In this document: positions 23,652 through 31,542 of the stretch, one piece after another
How positions within the stretch are numbered: position 1 is the first letter of the stretch
Layout of the letters: each line of letters opens with the position of its first letter
Assembly (NCBI GenBank): GCA_017524165.1
Contig: JAFWUH010000061.1
Span: 1-32,395, forward strand
Length of the DNA: 32,395 nucleotides
Direction of reading: 5' to 3'
Source: Clostridia bacterium
GTDB lineage: Bacteria > Bacillota > Clostridia > Oscillospirales > Acutalibacteraceae
Position numbers and translations under genes: made by a program
The notes under the pieces: generated by a model
Databases searched by the model: none
What the model saw: the letters and a program-made list of their open reading frames with translations, nothing else
Told to the model about the DNA's origin: nothing

Positions 23652-24719
23652 TCAGCACTCCTTTTTTCTTGCTAAAAATGCATCGTATACCGCCAACGCC
23701 GCCACCGATTCAATTACCGGCACGGCACGCGGTACAATACAGGGATCATGACGACCCTGAATATGTAACAATTCCATGGATCCTTTTTTCAAATTCAAGG
23801 TTTCCTGCGCCTGCGCGATGGAGGGCGTCGGCTTGACCGCCACACGGAATTCCAGCGGCATCCCGTCGGTGATCCCGCCGAGGATCCCGCCGCAACGGTT
23901 GGTCATCGTTACGACCTTGCCGTTTTCAAGCCCAAAGCGGTCATTGTTTTGACTGCCGCGCAAACCGGCGGCGGCAAAACCGTTGCCAAACTCGATTCCT
24001 TTGACGGCAGGCACACCGAAAACCGCTTTGGCAATTCGGTTTTCCATGCCGTCAAACATCGGGTCGCCAAGTCCGGCGGGTAACCCCGTAATCCGGCATT
24101 CAATAATTCCGCCGACTGAGTCGCCGTCTTTTTTTGCCGCCTCTATGGCGGCAATCATCCTTTGTCCGACGGCATCGTCTGCCACCGGAAAGGTTTTTTC
24201 GGCGGCAGATTCTTTCCATTCGCTCTCATCCCTCACGCCGCCGATGGCGACGATTCTGGAAAACACAGAAATACCTTCCTGTGCCAACAACTGCAAACAA
24301 ATACCGCCCGCCACACAAACCGGCGCCGTTAACCGACCGGAAAAATGACCGCCGCCGGCGGCATCCTGCGCACCGTGATACTTGATTTGCGCCGTGTAAT
24401 CGGCGTGTCCCGGCCGCGGGCAATCCACAAGATTGCGATAATCTTGAGAACGCGTGTCGGTATTCTGTAAAACAGCCGTCAGAGGCACTCCGCACAGACG
24501 GTTTCCCACCAAGCCCGACAAAAATTCGGGAACATCCGGCTCTCTGCGAGCGGTTGACCAGGCATTATTTCCCGCCGCGCGGCGGTTTAAAAAGCGTTGA
24601 AGCGCTTCCAAATCAATCTCTTTTCCTGCCGGCAAGCCCTCCAAGGTCATACCGATCGCCGCGGAATGGGATTGTCCAAACACCGTTAATTTGAGATTTT
24701 CTCCGTAGTGACTGCTCAT
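23652..24719 (-). CDS. aroC: Chorismate synthase
   Basis: The 355-residue enzyme eliminates phosphate from EPSP to give chorismate using reduced FMN. Motifs are GENLKLTVFGQSHSAAIGMT at the N-terminus, PRPGHADYTAQIKYHGAQDA and GGGHFSGRLTAP, GGIECRITGLPAGLG-type residues, and RCGGILGGITDGMPLEFRVA near the C-terminus. The length is typical. The start overlaps the aroA stop by four bases. Confidence 0.97.
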   Translation of the reverse strand: MSSHYGENLKLTVFGQSHSAAIGMTLEGLPAGKEIDLEALQRFLNRRAAGNNAWSTARREPDVPEFLSGLVGNRLCGVPLTAVLQNTDTRSQDYRNLVDCPRPGHADYTAQIKYHGAQDAAGGGHFSGRLTAPVCVAGGICLQLLAQEGISVFSRIVAIGGVRDESEWKESAAEKTFPVADDAVGQRMIAAIEAAKKDGDSVGGIIECRITGLPAGLGDPMFDGMENRIAKAVFGVPAVKGIEFGNGFAAAGLRGSQNNDRFGLENGKVVTMTNRCGGILGGITDGMPLEFRVAVKPTPSIAQAQETLNLKKGSMELLHIQGRHDPCIVPRAVPVIESVAALAVYDAFLARKKEC

Positions 24720-25972
24720 CTGTCGATTTCCTCCAATCGGTCAAAATCGTCCCAAAATCGGGGATAGGATTTTTGTACGCACTCGGCAATTTGCACCGTG
24801 ACCGGCTCTCTGCATACTGCCGAAGCCACCGCCGCCGACATGGCGATCCGATGGTCGGCAAAACTGTCGACCGTGCCGCCCTGTAAAGATTCCGCGCCAA
24901 AAATCCGCAAGCCGTCGGGCAGTTCTTCCACCCGTCCGCCGAGGCGCGTCAACAACTGCGCGGTCGCCGTCAAACGGTCGGATTCTTTCAGCCGTAACCG
25001 CCCCGCGTGCACAAAACGCGTCTCCCCCCGGCTGACCGCCGCCAGCACCGAAAGCACGGGAATCAAATCGGGAATTTCCGCGGCGTCAACGGTTTGACCG
25101 CACAGCCTGCCGCGCCGTACCGTCACAGCGTCTTCTCGGACGGTTACCTCGGCACCGAAGCGGGATAAGACGGACAAAATACGGCGATCCCCCTGCCTAC
25201 TGTCCGGCGACAGTCCCGTTACCGTGACCCCCCGTTCGGAAAAAGCGCCTAATACCAGGAAAAAAGCCGCGTTGGAATAATCTCCCTCGACGGTCTCCTC
25301 CCGCCCGAGCGCAAAGCGCTGTGCACCCTTGATCTGATAGTTGTTTTGTTCCTTTGTAAAAACAACATGCCCTTTTTTCAGAGTTTGCTCGGTTAACATA
25401 ATGTAATCTTTTGATTCCACCGTTTCGGTCACAGAAAGCATGCTGTCCCCTGCCAAAAGCGGCAGGGCAAACAACAGTCCGGAAATATACTGCGATGAGA
25501 TATTCCCCGCAACCGTATATTGTCCCGGCATTAGTTTGCCCTCGCAAAAAAGAAGATTTTTTTCTTTCCGCAAGGTCATTCCATGCCGGGTTAATTCTTC
25601 GTCAAGCGGCGCCAGCGGCCGTTCGGGCAACCGCCCTTCCATTTCAAAAACAGCCGTTACGCCAAGCGCCCCGACCAACGGTAATAAAAACCGCAAGGTA
25701 GAACCGCTTTCCCCGCACGGAAGTTTACATAATTCTTTTTTTCTCTGCACAATCGGATCAACGGCAATTGCGCCGTCCTCCATCTTGATTTCGGCACCCA
25801 GGGCGCGCAAACAGTCCACCGTAGCCAAAATATCTTTGGAAAGATCCCGGCAAAAAAGGACTGTTTTTTGCTTGCCGAACGCCGTGGCGATCAACAAGCG
25901 GTGCGCCATGGATTTGGAGGCAACCGCCGCAACCGTTCCACTGCGTTCCCCCGCGCGGACTGTCCTGTTCAT
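24716..25972 (-). CDS. aroA: 3-phosphoshikimate 1-carboxyvinyltransferase (EPSP synthase)
   Basis: The 418-residue enzyme joins shikimate 3-phosphate and PEP. It shows SKSMAHRLLIATAFG, GESGSTLRFLLPLVGALG, GNISSQYISGLLFALPLLAG, a C-terminal RLKESDRLTA and DHRIAMSAAVAS. The PEP-site loop reads ESGSTLRF rather than the enterobacterial NAGTAMRP. This is common in Firmicutes and could affect glyphosate sensitivity, which cannot be judged from the sequence alone. It overlaps aroB and aroC by four bases each. Confidence 0.97.
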   Translation of the reverse strand: MNRTVRAGERSGTVAAVASKSMAHRLLIATAFGKQKTVLFCRDLSKDILATVDCLRALGAEIKMEDGAIAVDPIVQRKKELCKLPCGESGSTLRFLLPLVGALGVTAVFEMEGRLPERPLAPLDEELTRHGMTLRKEKNLLFCEGKLMPGQYTVAGNISSQYISGLLFALPLLAGDSMLSVTETVESKDYIMLTEQTLKKGHVVFTKEQNNYQIKGAQRFALGREETVEGDYSNAAFFLVLGAFSERGVTVTGLSPDSRQGDRRILSVLSRFGAEVTVREDAVTVRRGRLCGQTVDAAEIPDLIPVLSVLAAVSRGETRFVHAGRLRLKESDRLTATAQLLTRLGGRVEELPDGLRIFGAESLQGGTVDSFADHRIAMSAAVASAVCREPVTVQIAECVQKSYPRFWDDFDRLEEIDR

Positions 25973-27027
25973 GCAATGCCTCCGTCATGAAGCCATGCCG
26001 TCAGCTCGGCAATCGGCACCGATTCCACCCGACAGCGCCCGATCGTTTCGGGCAAGACCATGCTGACGGTATCCCCGCGCCGTTTTTTATCACTGCGAAT
26101 GACCTTTGCCAATACTTCAGCAGAAAATGCCGTTTCAACAGGCAAACCGTACTGTTGCAGTAACGCTGTCAACTGCGGCAAAACCTCCGGCTGACATATT
26201 CCTCTTCGGATGGCGGCGCGGGTCAAAACAACCATCCCGACAGCGATCGCCTGTCCGTGCAGGATCTGATAACCGCTTACCGTTTCGATGGCATGACCGA
26301 CCGTATGCCCTAAATTTAACAAAACACGACAGCCGTGTTCAAATTCATCCTGTTCAACCACATCGCGTTTCATTTCAACGCAGGTGGCAATGACCTCTTC
26401 CATCCAGGTTGCCATCGGTTGCTGCCCCATTCTTTCAAAAAAGGGACGGTTTGCCATCAAGCCGTATTTAATGACCTCAGCACAACCGCAAGCCATCTGC
26501 TCGGGTGGCAGCGTTTGCAAGGTCATGACATCACAAACCACGCGCTTCGGTTGATAAAAACAGCCGACCTGATTCTTCCCGATGTCTAAATCGACCGCGG
26601 TTTTTCCGCCGACCGAAGAATCGACCATTGCCAACAAACTGGTCGGCACATTAACAAAATCGATCCCGCGCAGATAGGTTGCCGCCGCGAAGCCGGTCAA
26701 ATCCCCGACAACGCCGCCGCCCAAGGCGACCAGCGCGTCCTGCCGCGTCAGTTCCCAAGCACAAAGCTGATGCAGTAACTGCCCGTAGGTCGTCAGGTTT
26801 TTTTGTTCCTCTCCCGCCGGGAAAACGAAGGTTTCAACGCGAAATCCCGCCGTGCGCAGAGCCGTGCAGACCCGCTCGCCGTACAGCGGAAAAACATTGC
26901 TGTCCGAAACCACTGCAACCGTTCTTCCCCGAACCACTTCGGCGGTATAACGCCCGATATCATTCAAAACACCTTCGCCGACCAACACTTCATAAATGCC
27001 GGAAGCTTTCACCGTTACGCTTTTCAC
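25969..27027 (-). CDS. aroB: 3-dehydroquinate synthase
   Basis: The 352-residue NAD- and metal-dependent enzyme cyclises DAHP to 3-dehydroquinate. Motifs are FPAGEEQKNL, ALGGGVVGDLTGFAAATYLR, VPTSLLAMVDSSVGGKTAVD, EVIKYG and the metal ligand LNLGHTVGHAIE. The length is typical. It overlaps tyrA upstream and aroA downstream by four bases each, so translation of the three genes is probably coupled. Confidence 0.97.
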   Translation of the reverse strand: MKSVTVKASGIYEVLVGEGVLNDIGRYTAEVVRGRTVAVVSDSNVFPLYGERVCTALRTAGFRVETFVFPAGEEQKNLTTYGQLLHQLCAWELTRQDALVALGGGVVGDLTGFAAATYLRGIDFVNVPTSLLAMVDSSVGGKTAVDLDIGKNQVGCFYQPKRVVCDVMTLQTLPPEQMACGCAEVIKYGLMANRPFFERMGQQPMATWMEEVIATCVEMKRDVVEQDEFEHGCRVLLNLGHTVGHAIETVSGYQILHGQAIAVGMVVLTRAAIRRGICQPEVLPQLTALLQQYGLPVETAFSAEVLAKVIRSDKKRRGDTVSMVLPETIGRCRVESVPIAELTAWLHDGGIA

Positions 27028-27857
27028 AGACCGTCCACCTCGGCTTTCCGCTGACTGCCCTCTGCCAACAATCGGATCAATTCCTCCTGATTGTCGGTTT
27101 GAAGCGCCTCTTTATATTCGGATAGAAAGTCTAACAGTTGATTGATTTCCTGCACTAAATACTCTTTATTTTCAAGGAAAAGCTCCGCCCACATTTCGGG
27201 ATTTAACCGGGCGACCCGCGTCATATCTTTATAACTCCCCGCCGAAAATCCCTGATGTTTTAAGGCTGTCGGACTTTTGATATATGCGTTGGAAACCACA
27301 TGCGCCAATTGAGAAGTAAAGGCGATCATTTGGTCATGTTGCTCCGCAGTCGTGACCGAAAATTGACCGAAGCCGACCGGCTGCAACAACCGTTTTACCC
27401 GATCCAACAGGTCAATATGATCAAAATCGGGCGGTACGATAACCATCGGCGCACCGCGATACAGGTCTTCGGTGGCATATTTGTATCCAGAATGATGGGT
27501 ACCTGCCATCGGATGACCGCCGACAAAAACAAACCCATATTGTTCGGCAATGGCAAAGCAGGTGTTGCAGACCGTTCTTTTGGTGCCGCAACAATCCATC
27601 ACCAACTGATTTTTGCCCAAAAGCGGCGCCTTTTTTTTCACCCATTCCACCGCCGCCCGCGGATACACGCAAAGCAGAATCAAATCGCATTCCCCGATGC
27701 GTTCATCGGTCAATTCGCCCGCGACCTCACCGCTCAACTGCGAAAAAGAAAGTACCGACGCATTGGTGTCATACGCCAATACACAGTGTCCCGCCGCGTC
27801 ATAAGCCTTGGCAAATGAGCCGCCGATCAATCCTAAACCGACAATACCGACCGTCAT
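27024..27857 (-). CDS. tyrA: Prephenate dehydrogenase
   Basis: The 277-residue protein oxidises prephenate to 4-hydroxyphenylpyruvate, the Tyr branch. It has an N-terminal NAD-binding motif GIVGLGLIGGS, MDCCGTKRTV, GGHPMAGTHHSGY, and the helical dimerisation domain with FTSQLAHVVSNAY. No C-terminal ACT domain follows, so allosteric Tyr inhibition through ACT is not expected. The ATG at 27857 (TGATG junction with aroF, GGGAG eight bases upstream) is preferred to the GTG at 27860. Confidence 0.95.
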   Translation of the reverse strand: MTVGIVGLGLIGGSFAKAYDAAGHCVLAYDTNASVLSFSQLSGEVAGELTDERIGECDLILLCVYPRAAVEWVKKKAPLLGKNQLVMDCCGTKRTVCNTCFAIAEQYGFVFVGGHPMAGTHHSGYKYATEDLYRGAPMVIVPPDFDHIDLLDRVKRLLQPVGFGQFSVTTAEQHDQMIAFTSQLAHVVSNAYIKSPTALKHQGFSAGSYKDMTRVARLNPEMWAELFLENKEYLVQEINQLLDFLSEYKEALQTDNQEELIRLLAEGSQRKAEVDGL

Positions 27858-28855
27858 CACAAAATCTCCCGAATCCGGCGCACCTCTTGTGCTACCGTGA
27901 CATATTCTTCCGGCGTTAAGGATTGCGCGCCGTCACAAAGGGCATGTATCGGGTCATTGTGCACCTCAATGATCAATCCGTCAGCACCGCAAGCCGTCGC
28001 CGCTTTCGCCATCGGACGCACTAAGCGGGAAATGCCGGTTGCATGGCTCGGATCAACAATCACCGGCAGATGACTTAATTCGTGCAGCATCGGCACCGCC
28101 GCCAAATCCAATGTATTCCGCGTGTAATCGGTGTAGGTGCGGATCCCGCGTTCGCACAGAATGATCTGTTCATTCCCGTTCGCCATAATGTACTCGGCGC
28201 TCATCAATAATTCTTTTAAGGTATTTGCCAATCCGCGTTTTAACAGAATCGGCTTGTTCAACTTGCCGAGTTCGCGCAGTAAATCATAGTTTTGCATATT
28301 GCGCGCACCGACCTGCAGAACATCTATATCCTCAAACAAATCCAAATCGCTCGCACTCATAATTTCCGTAACAATCGGCAGTCCGGTTTCCGCCCGGGCA
28401 ATTCTTAACAATTCCAGTCCCTCGGCGCGAAGTCCCGGAAAATCATACGGCGAAGTACGCGGCTTAAACGCACCACCGCGCAGTAAATCGGCACCCGCCG
28501 CCTTGACCGCTTTGGCAACCGCGACAACCTGCTCTTCCGACTCGACCGAGCAAGGACCGGCAATCATACAAAAATTGCCGCCGCCGATCTTCACAGAACC
28601 GACTTCAACCACCATATCTTCCGGATGAAATTTTCGGTTACAGCACTTAAACGGCTCCGAGATCCGCTTGACCGAATCGACAATATCCAAACTTTCAACC
28701 AAATCCATATCGACCTTACCGGTATCGCCGACCAGTCCCAAGACGGTTTGATAACACCCTTCGGAAATATGGATGTTCAATCCTAAATTCTTCAACCATG
28801 TGATCAACTGATCACGGCTTTCCTGCTGTACTCCAGGTTTTAAAACAACAATCAT
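27857..28855 (-). CDS. aroF: DAHP synthase, type I-beta with N-terminal ferredoxin-like regulatory domain
   Basis: The 332-residue enzyme condenses PEP and erythrose 4-phosphate, the first shikimate step. Residues 1-70 form a ferredoxin-like domain (MIVVLKPGVQQESRDQLITW). The catalytic barrel has MIAGPCSVES with metal ligand Cys102, RGGAFKPRTSPYDFPG, QVGARNMQNYDLL, KPILLKRG and VDPSHATG. In Thermotoga DAHP synthase such a domain mediates inhibition by Tyr and Phe, matching the leader-peptide codons upstream. The ATG at 28855 follows GGAGGG; a longer frame to 28915 would run through the attenuator hairpin. It is the first structural gene of the aro operon. Confidence 0.95.
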   Translation of the reverse strand: MIVVLKPGVQQESRDQLITWLKNLGLNIHISEGCYQTVLGLVGDTGKVDMDLVESLDIVDSVKRISEPFKCCNRKFHPEDMVVEVGSVKIGGGNFCMIAGPCSVESEEQVVAVAKAVKAAGADLLRGGAFKPRTSPYDFPGLRAEGLELLRIARAETGLPIVTEIMSASDLDLFEDIDVLQVGARNMQNYDLLRELGKLNKPILLKRGLANTLKELLMSAEYIMANGNEQIILCERGIRTYTDYTRNTLDLAAVPMLHELSHLPVIVDPSHATGISRLVRPMAKAATACGADGLIIEVHNDPIHALCDGAQSLTPEEYVTVAQEVRRIREIL

Positions 28856-28869
28856 CTTTTTCCCTCCGT

Positions 28870-28910
28870 AAATAATAAAGGCCGTACGGACTTGTGGTCC
28901 ATACGGTCTT
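28870..28910 (-). terminator. Attenuator: intrinsic terminator directly upstream of aroF
   Basis: On the leftward RNA CCGUAUGGAC pairs with GUCCGUACGG (28897-28906 with 28882-28891; one G-U pair, CACAA loop). Outer AAG/CUU pairs extend the stem, and the sequence UUUAUUAUUU (28870-28879) follows. It lies between the leader peptide stop and the aroF ribosome binding site. A candidate competing pairing uses UCCGUCUU (28928-28935): GUCUU with AAGAC and UCC with GGA of the terminator's 5' arm. Confidence 0.7.
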
Positions 28911-28961
28911 GTCATTCATTCCTGTAAAAGACGGAATCAAGCAAACATCCGGTTCTGGGCA

Positions 28962-29048
28962 TCACAAATCGCTTCTACTTTTATATGACAAAAAGTAAAA
29001 GTAATAAAACTGATTTGCAAAAAACCCACGGTTTTGATTTGCTATCAT
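28962..29048 (-). CDS. Phe/Tyr-rich leader peptide of the aro operon (attenuation peptide)
   Basis: A 28-codon frame begins MIANQNRGFFANQ, continues FYYFYFLSYK and ends SRSDL before TGA. Nine of 28 residues are Phe (9, 10, 14, 17, 19) or Tyr (15, 16, 18, 22), including six in a row at 14-19. It lies about 25 bases after the start of transcription and is followed by the terminator at 28870-28910 and then aroF. A ribosome stalled at these codons when charged tRNA-Phe or tRNA-Tyr is scarce would be expected to prevent terminator formation. The ribosome binding site is weak (GGAAAG about 12 bases upstream), and an in-frame TAG two codons before the ATG fixes the start. The codon pattern and position are seen; the mechanism is inferred. 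Confidence 0.75.
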   Translation of the reverse strand: MIANQNRGFFANQFYYFYFLSYKSRSDL

Positions 29049-29079
29049 ACTCTACGCCGTCTTTCCAATAATTTTTCAC

Positions 29080-29108
29080 AGTATAACATACACTAAAAAA
29101 CTTGTCAA
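29080..29108 (-). promoter_or_regulatory. Sigma-A promoter of the aro operon
   Basis: Minus strand: TTGACA (29103-29108), exactly 17 bases, then TATACT (29080-29085). This is a consensus -35 with a near-consensus -10. Transcription should start near 29073 and give a leader of about 218 bases before aroF, consistent with control by attenuation rather than by weak initiation. Confidence 0.88.
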
Positions 29109-29140
29109 GATAAATTTCCTATAAAAATATATTACCACCC

Positions 29141-29172
29141 AAAAAAACCGCCGCGAGCAACACGGCGGTTTT
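29141..29172 (-). terminator. Terminator of the EF-G-like gene
   Basis: AAAACCGCCG (29144-29153) and CGGCGGTTTT (29163-29172) form a 10-bp stem with a 9-base loop. On the minus strand it is followed by a run of seven Ts (29141-29147). It starts six bases past the stop and separates this gene from the aro promoter. Confidence 0.92.
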
Positions 29173-29178
29173 CATATT

Positions 29179-31212
29179 TTACTTGTTTTCGGCAATGATT
29201 TTTTGCGCAATTTGCGCGGGAACTTCTTCATAACGCTCAAAATCGAGGGTAAAGGTCGCCATACCCTGTGTGATCGAGCGCATTGCCGTGGCAAAATCCG
29301 CCATTTCGGCAATCGGCACTTCGCCGATGACCTCCTGCATTTTGTTCGCCGCAGGATTCATGCCGATAATTCTGCCGCGGCGCTTATTGATATCCCCGAT
29401 CACATCACCGAGCATTTCGTCCGGCACCATTGCTTTCAAGGTACCGATGGGTTCCAGCAATACCGGTTCCGCCTGTGGGATACCCTCTTTAAATGCCAAT
29501 GCAGCCGCCATTTTAAAGGACATTTCGGACGAATCGACCGGATGATACGAGCCGTCCACCAGGGTCGCTTTGATGCCGACCATCGGATAGCCTGCCAACA
29601 CGCCCTTCGCCGTCGATTCGCGCAATCCCTTTTCGACTGCCGGGAAGAAGTTTTTGGGCACCGCACCGCCGAAAACGCGCTCTTCAAAGACCAGATCAGT
29701 GCTGTCACACGGTTCAAATTCAATCCAAACATCGCCAAACTGGCCGTGACCGCCCGACTGCTTTTTATGCCGCCCCTGCACTTTAACAGATTTACGAATG
29801 GTCTCACGATAAGCCACACGCGGTTGTTGCAAAACGACATCGGCGCCAAACTTGGCTTTCAAGCGGGAAACTACCACACTGATATGTTGTTCGCCGAGCG
29901 CCGAGAGGATCAATTCATGCGTCTCGTTATCGGTGTGTACCGAAATCGTCGGATCTTCTTCGGTCAAACGGTTCAGTCCTGCGGCAATTTTTTCTTCATC
30001 CCCCTTATTTTGCGGATAGATTGCCATCGACAGGCAAGGTGCCGGGAAATCCATCGGTGCAATCTGAATCGTTCCGCTTTCGGAGAGGGTATCCCCGGTC
30101 AGCACATTACCGAGCTTGGAAACCGAACCGATATCACCGGCGGCGATGGAGTCAGCGTCCTCCTGCTTGCCGCCCTTTAACCACATGACCTTTCCAATGC
30201 GTTCTTCCTCACCGGTACGGTTGTTTTTCAATCGCAAATCGCCCGAGATCTTACCCGACAATACCTTAAAATAGGAAAGCTTTCCGACAAACGGGTCAGC
30301 GATGGTTTTGAACACAAACAGCGCTTTTTCACCGTTTTCGTCATACGGAACCGCGGTTTCATCCTTTAATTTTACCGTAGCATCGGCGCTCGACGGCATC
30401 AATTCCAGCAACGAATCAACCAGCATCGGCACCGCGTCGCCCAACTGCTGTACACCGGCGTAGACAGGGCAAATATCTCCCGAACGAATGCCGGTGCGCA
30501 ATCCGCCGATAATTTCTTCCCGGGTAAATTCTTCTCCGCCGAAATACTTCTCCATCAACGCCTCATCGGTCGACGCAATGGCTTCCAACATCAAATTGCG
30601 CAGGCGTTCTGCGTCAGCCGAAGCCGGCAGAGGCATCTCTTGCTTTGCCATACCTTCAAACGCATAAGCCCTGTTTTCGACCAAGTCAATATATCCTTTG
30701 ACCGCATCGCCCTCTACATAAGGAATCACGATCGGGCAGATCAAGGCGCCGTATTGACCGCTTAACAAGGACAAAATCTGATAAAAGTGTGCGTGAGTAG
30801 AATCTAATTTTCCGACAAAGAATGCGATCGCTTTCCCGGCGGAGCGTGCTTTTTCAAAACACTGTTTTGCACCGACCGTTAACCCGGATTTCCCCGAAAC
30901 GACAATGACCGCCGCATCGGTTGCCGCCAAGCCCTCGCTCACGCCGCCGGCAAAGTCAAACTGCCCCGGCACATCAATCAAATTCAGCTTCTGTCCCGCA
31001 ATTTCCAGCGCGTAGACCGAAGTAGAAACCGAAACCTTCCTTTTTTTCTCTTCCACATCAAAATCCATCGTTGCAGAGCCATCGGCTGTCTTTCCGATGC
31101 GATCCACAGCTTTTCCGTAATATAGAATCGCGTCGGCAAGCGTGGTTTTTCCTGAACCGCCATGCCCCAACAACGCAATATTTTTCACTTGTTCTTTTGC
31201 ATACTGTTTCAA
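29179..31212 (-). CDS. EF-G-like translational GTPase paralogue (FusA2-type) with altered GTPase motifs
   Basis: The protein has 677 residues and the full EF-G architecture: a GTPase domain (1-270), then domains II to V. The P-loop is GHGGSGKT (16-23). Switch II reads DVPGQFDF (80-87), with Gln84 in place of the catalytic His of DTPGHVDF. The base-recognition motif is GKLD (134-137) instead of NKxD. This resembles the non-canonical EF-G-like family widespread in Clostridia rather than the main fusA product, which normally sits in the str operon. Its role is unknown; slow or absent GTP hydrolysis is inferred. The start is a TTG at 31212 with AAAGGAG nine bases upstream, giving the family-typical MKQYxxEQVKNIALLGHGG. 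A longer TTG start at 31254 is less likely. Confidence 0.88.
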   Translation of the reverse strand: MKQYAKEQVKNIALLGHGGSGKTTLADAILYYGKAVDRIGKTADGSATMDFDVEEKKRKVSVSTSVYALEIAGQKLNLIDVPGQFDFAGGVSEGLAATDAAVIVVSGKSGLTVGAKQCFEKARSAGKAIAFFVGKLDSTHAHFYQILSLLSGQYGALICPIVIPYVEGDAVKGYIDLVENRAYAFEGMAKQEMPLPASADAERLRNLMLEAIASTDEALMEKYFGGEEFTREEIIGGLRTGIRSGDICPVYAGVQQLGDAVPMLVDSLLELMPSSADATVKLKDETAVPYDENGEKALFVFKTIADPFVGKLSYFKVLSGKISGDLRLKNNRTGEEERIGKVMWLKGGKQEDADSIAAGDIGSVSKLGNVLTGDTLSESGTIQIAPMDFPAPCLSMAIYPQNKGDEEKIAAGLNRLTEEDPTISVHTDNETHELILSALGEQHISVVVSRLKAKFGADVVLQQPRVAYRETIRKSVKVQGRHKKQSGGHGQFGDVWIEFEPCDSTDLVFEERVFGGAVPKNFFPAVEKGLRESTAKGVLAGYPMVGIKATLVDGSYHPVDSSEMSFKMAAALAFKEGIPQAEPVLLEPIGTLKAMVPDEMLGDVIGDINKRRGRIIGMNPAANKMQEVIGEVPIAEMADFATAMRSITQGMATFTLDFERYEEVPAQIAQKIIAENK

Positions 31213-31275
31213 TCCGAAACACTCCTTTGTACTTTGAAACAGCGCCTCTTGCAACTGCTTCCTGATGATAAATTC

Positions 31276-31304
31276 AGTATAGCATACACTTTCAGCAATT
31301 GCAA
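31276..31304 (-). promoter_or_regulatory. Sigma-A promoter of the EF-G-like gene
   Basis: Minus strand: TTGCAA (31299-31304), 17 bases, then TATACT (31276-31281), with an extended -10 TG one base upstream (TGCTATACT). The leader before the TTG start is about 57 bases. Confidence 0.75.
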
Positions 31305-31452
31305 CTAAAATTTTAATATTAATTTTAATTTTTTATGCATAAAGTATAAAAACCGTTTTTGCGACGAGAAATTTCTCAAACCGTCAAATTTTGTTTGCCA
31401 AAACGCTTTTTTAAAAGATTTAAAAAGTTACAGAATTGATATATTTTGTAAC
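31305..31452. other. AT-rich divergent intergenic stretch
   Basis: The gap between the EF-G-like gene and the secreted protein gene (31213-31542) holds a promoter at each end and, between them, very AT-rich sequence. The only structured item is the perfect 12-bp palindrome GAGAAATTTCTC (31366-31377), about 110 bases upstream of the rightward -10. No gene is seen. Confidence 0.5.
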
Positions 31453-31491
31453 CGAATTGTATTCGCAATTCGAAAGAAAGATGTGTATAAT
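31453..31491 (+). promoter_or_regulatory. Promoter with overlapping inverted repeat upstream of the secreted protein gene
   Basis: A clear -10, TATAAT (31486-31491), lies about 50 bases before the ATG. At the -35 position there is no consensus hexamer. Instead there is a perfect inverted repeat, CGAATTG (31453-31459), six bases, CAATTCG (31466-31472). A weak -35 combined with a dyad suggests an activator- or repressor-controlled promoter. Confidence 0.5.
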
Positions 31492-31542
31492 AAATATGGA
31501 TTTTAAAACGCTCAAATGTGCAGAGGAAGGAGTGTCGGCAAA

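Noticed and set aside
29120..29140. GGGTGG sequence upstream of the aro promoter considered as a T-box
   Set aside because: It lies upstream of the promoter, so it is not in the leader RNA, and the rest of the T-box consensus and specifier stem is missing.
31366..31377. Perfect 12-bp palindrome GAGAAATTTCTC as an operator
   Set aside because: It is about 60 bases or more from either promoter, in AT-rich sequence where short palindromes are expected by chance, so it is noted only within the intergenic entry.
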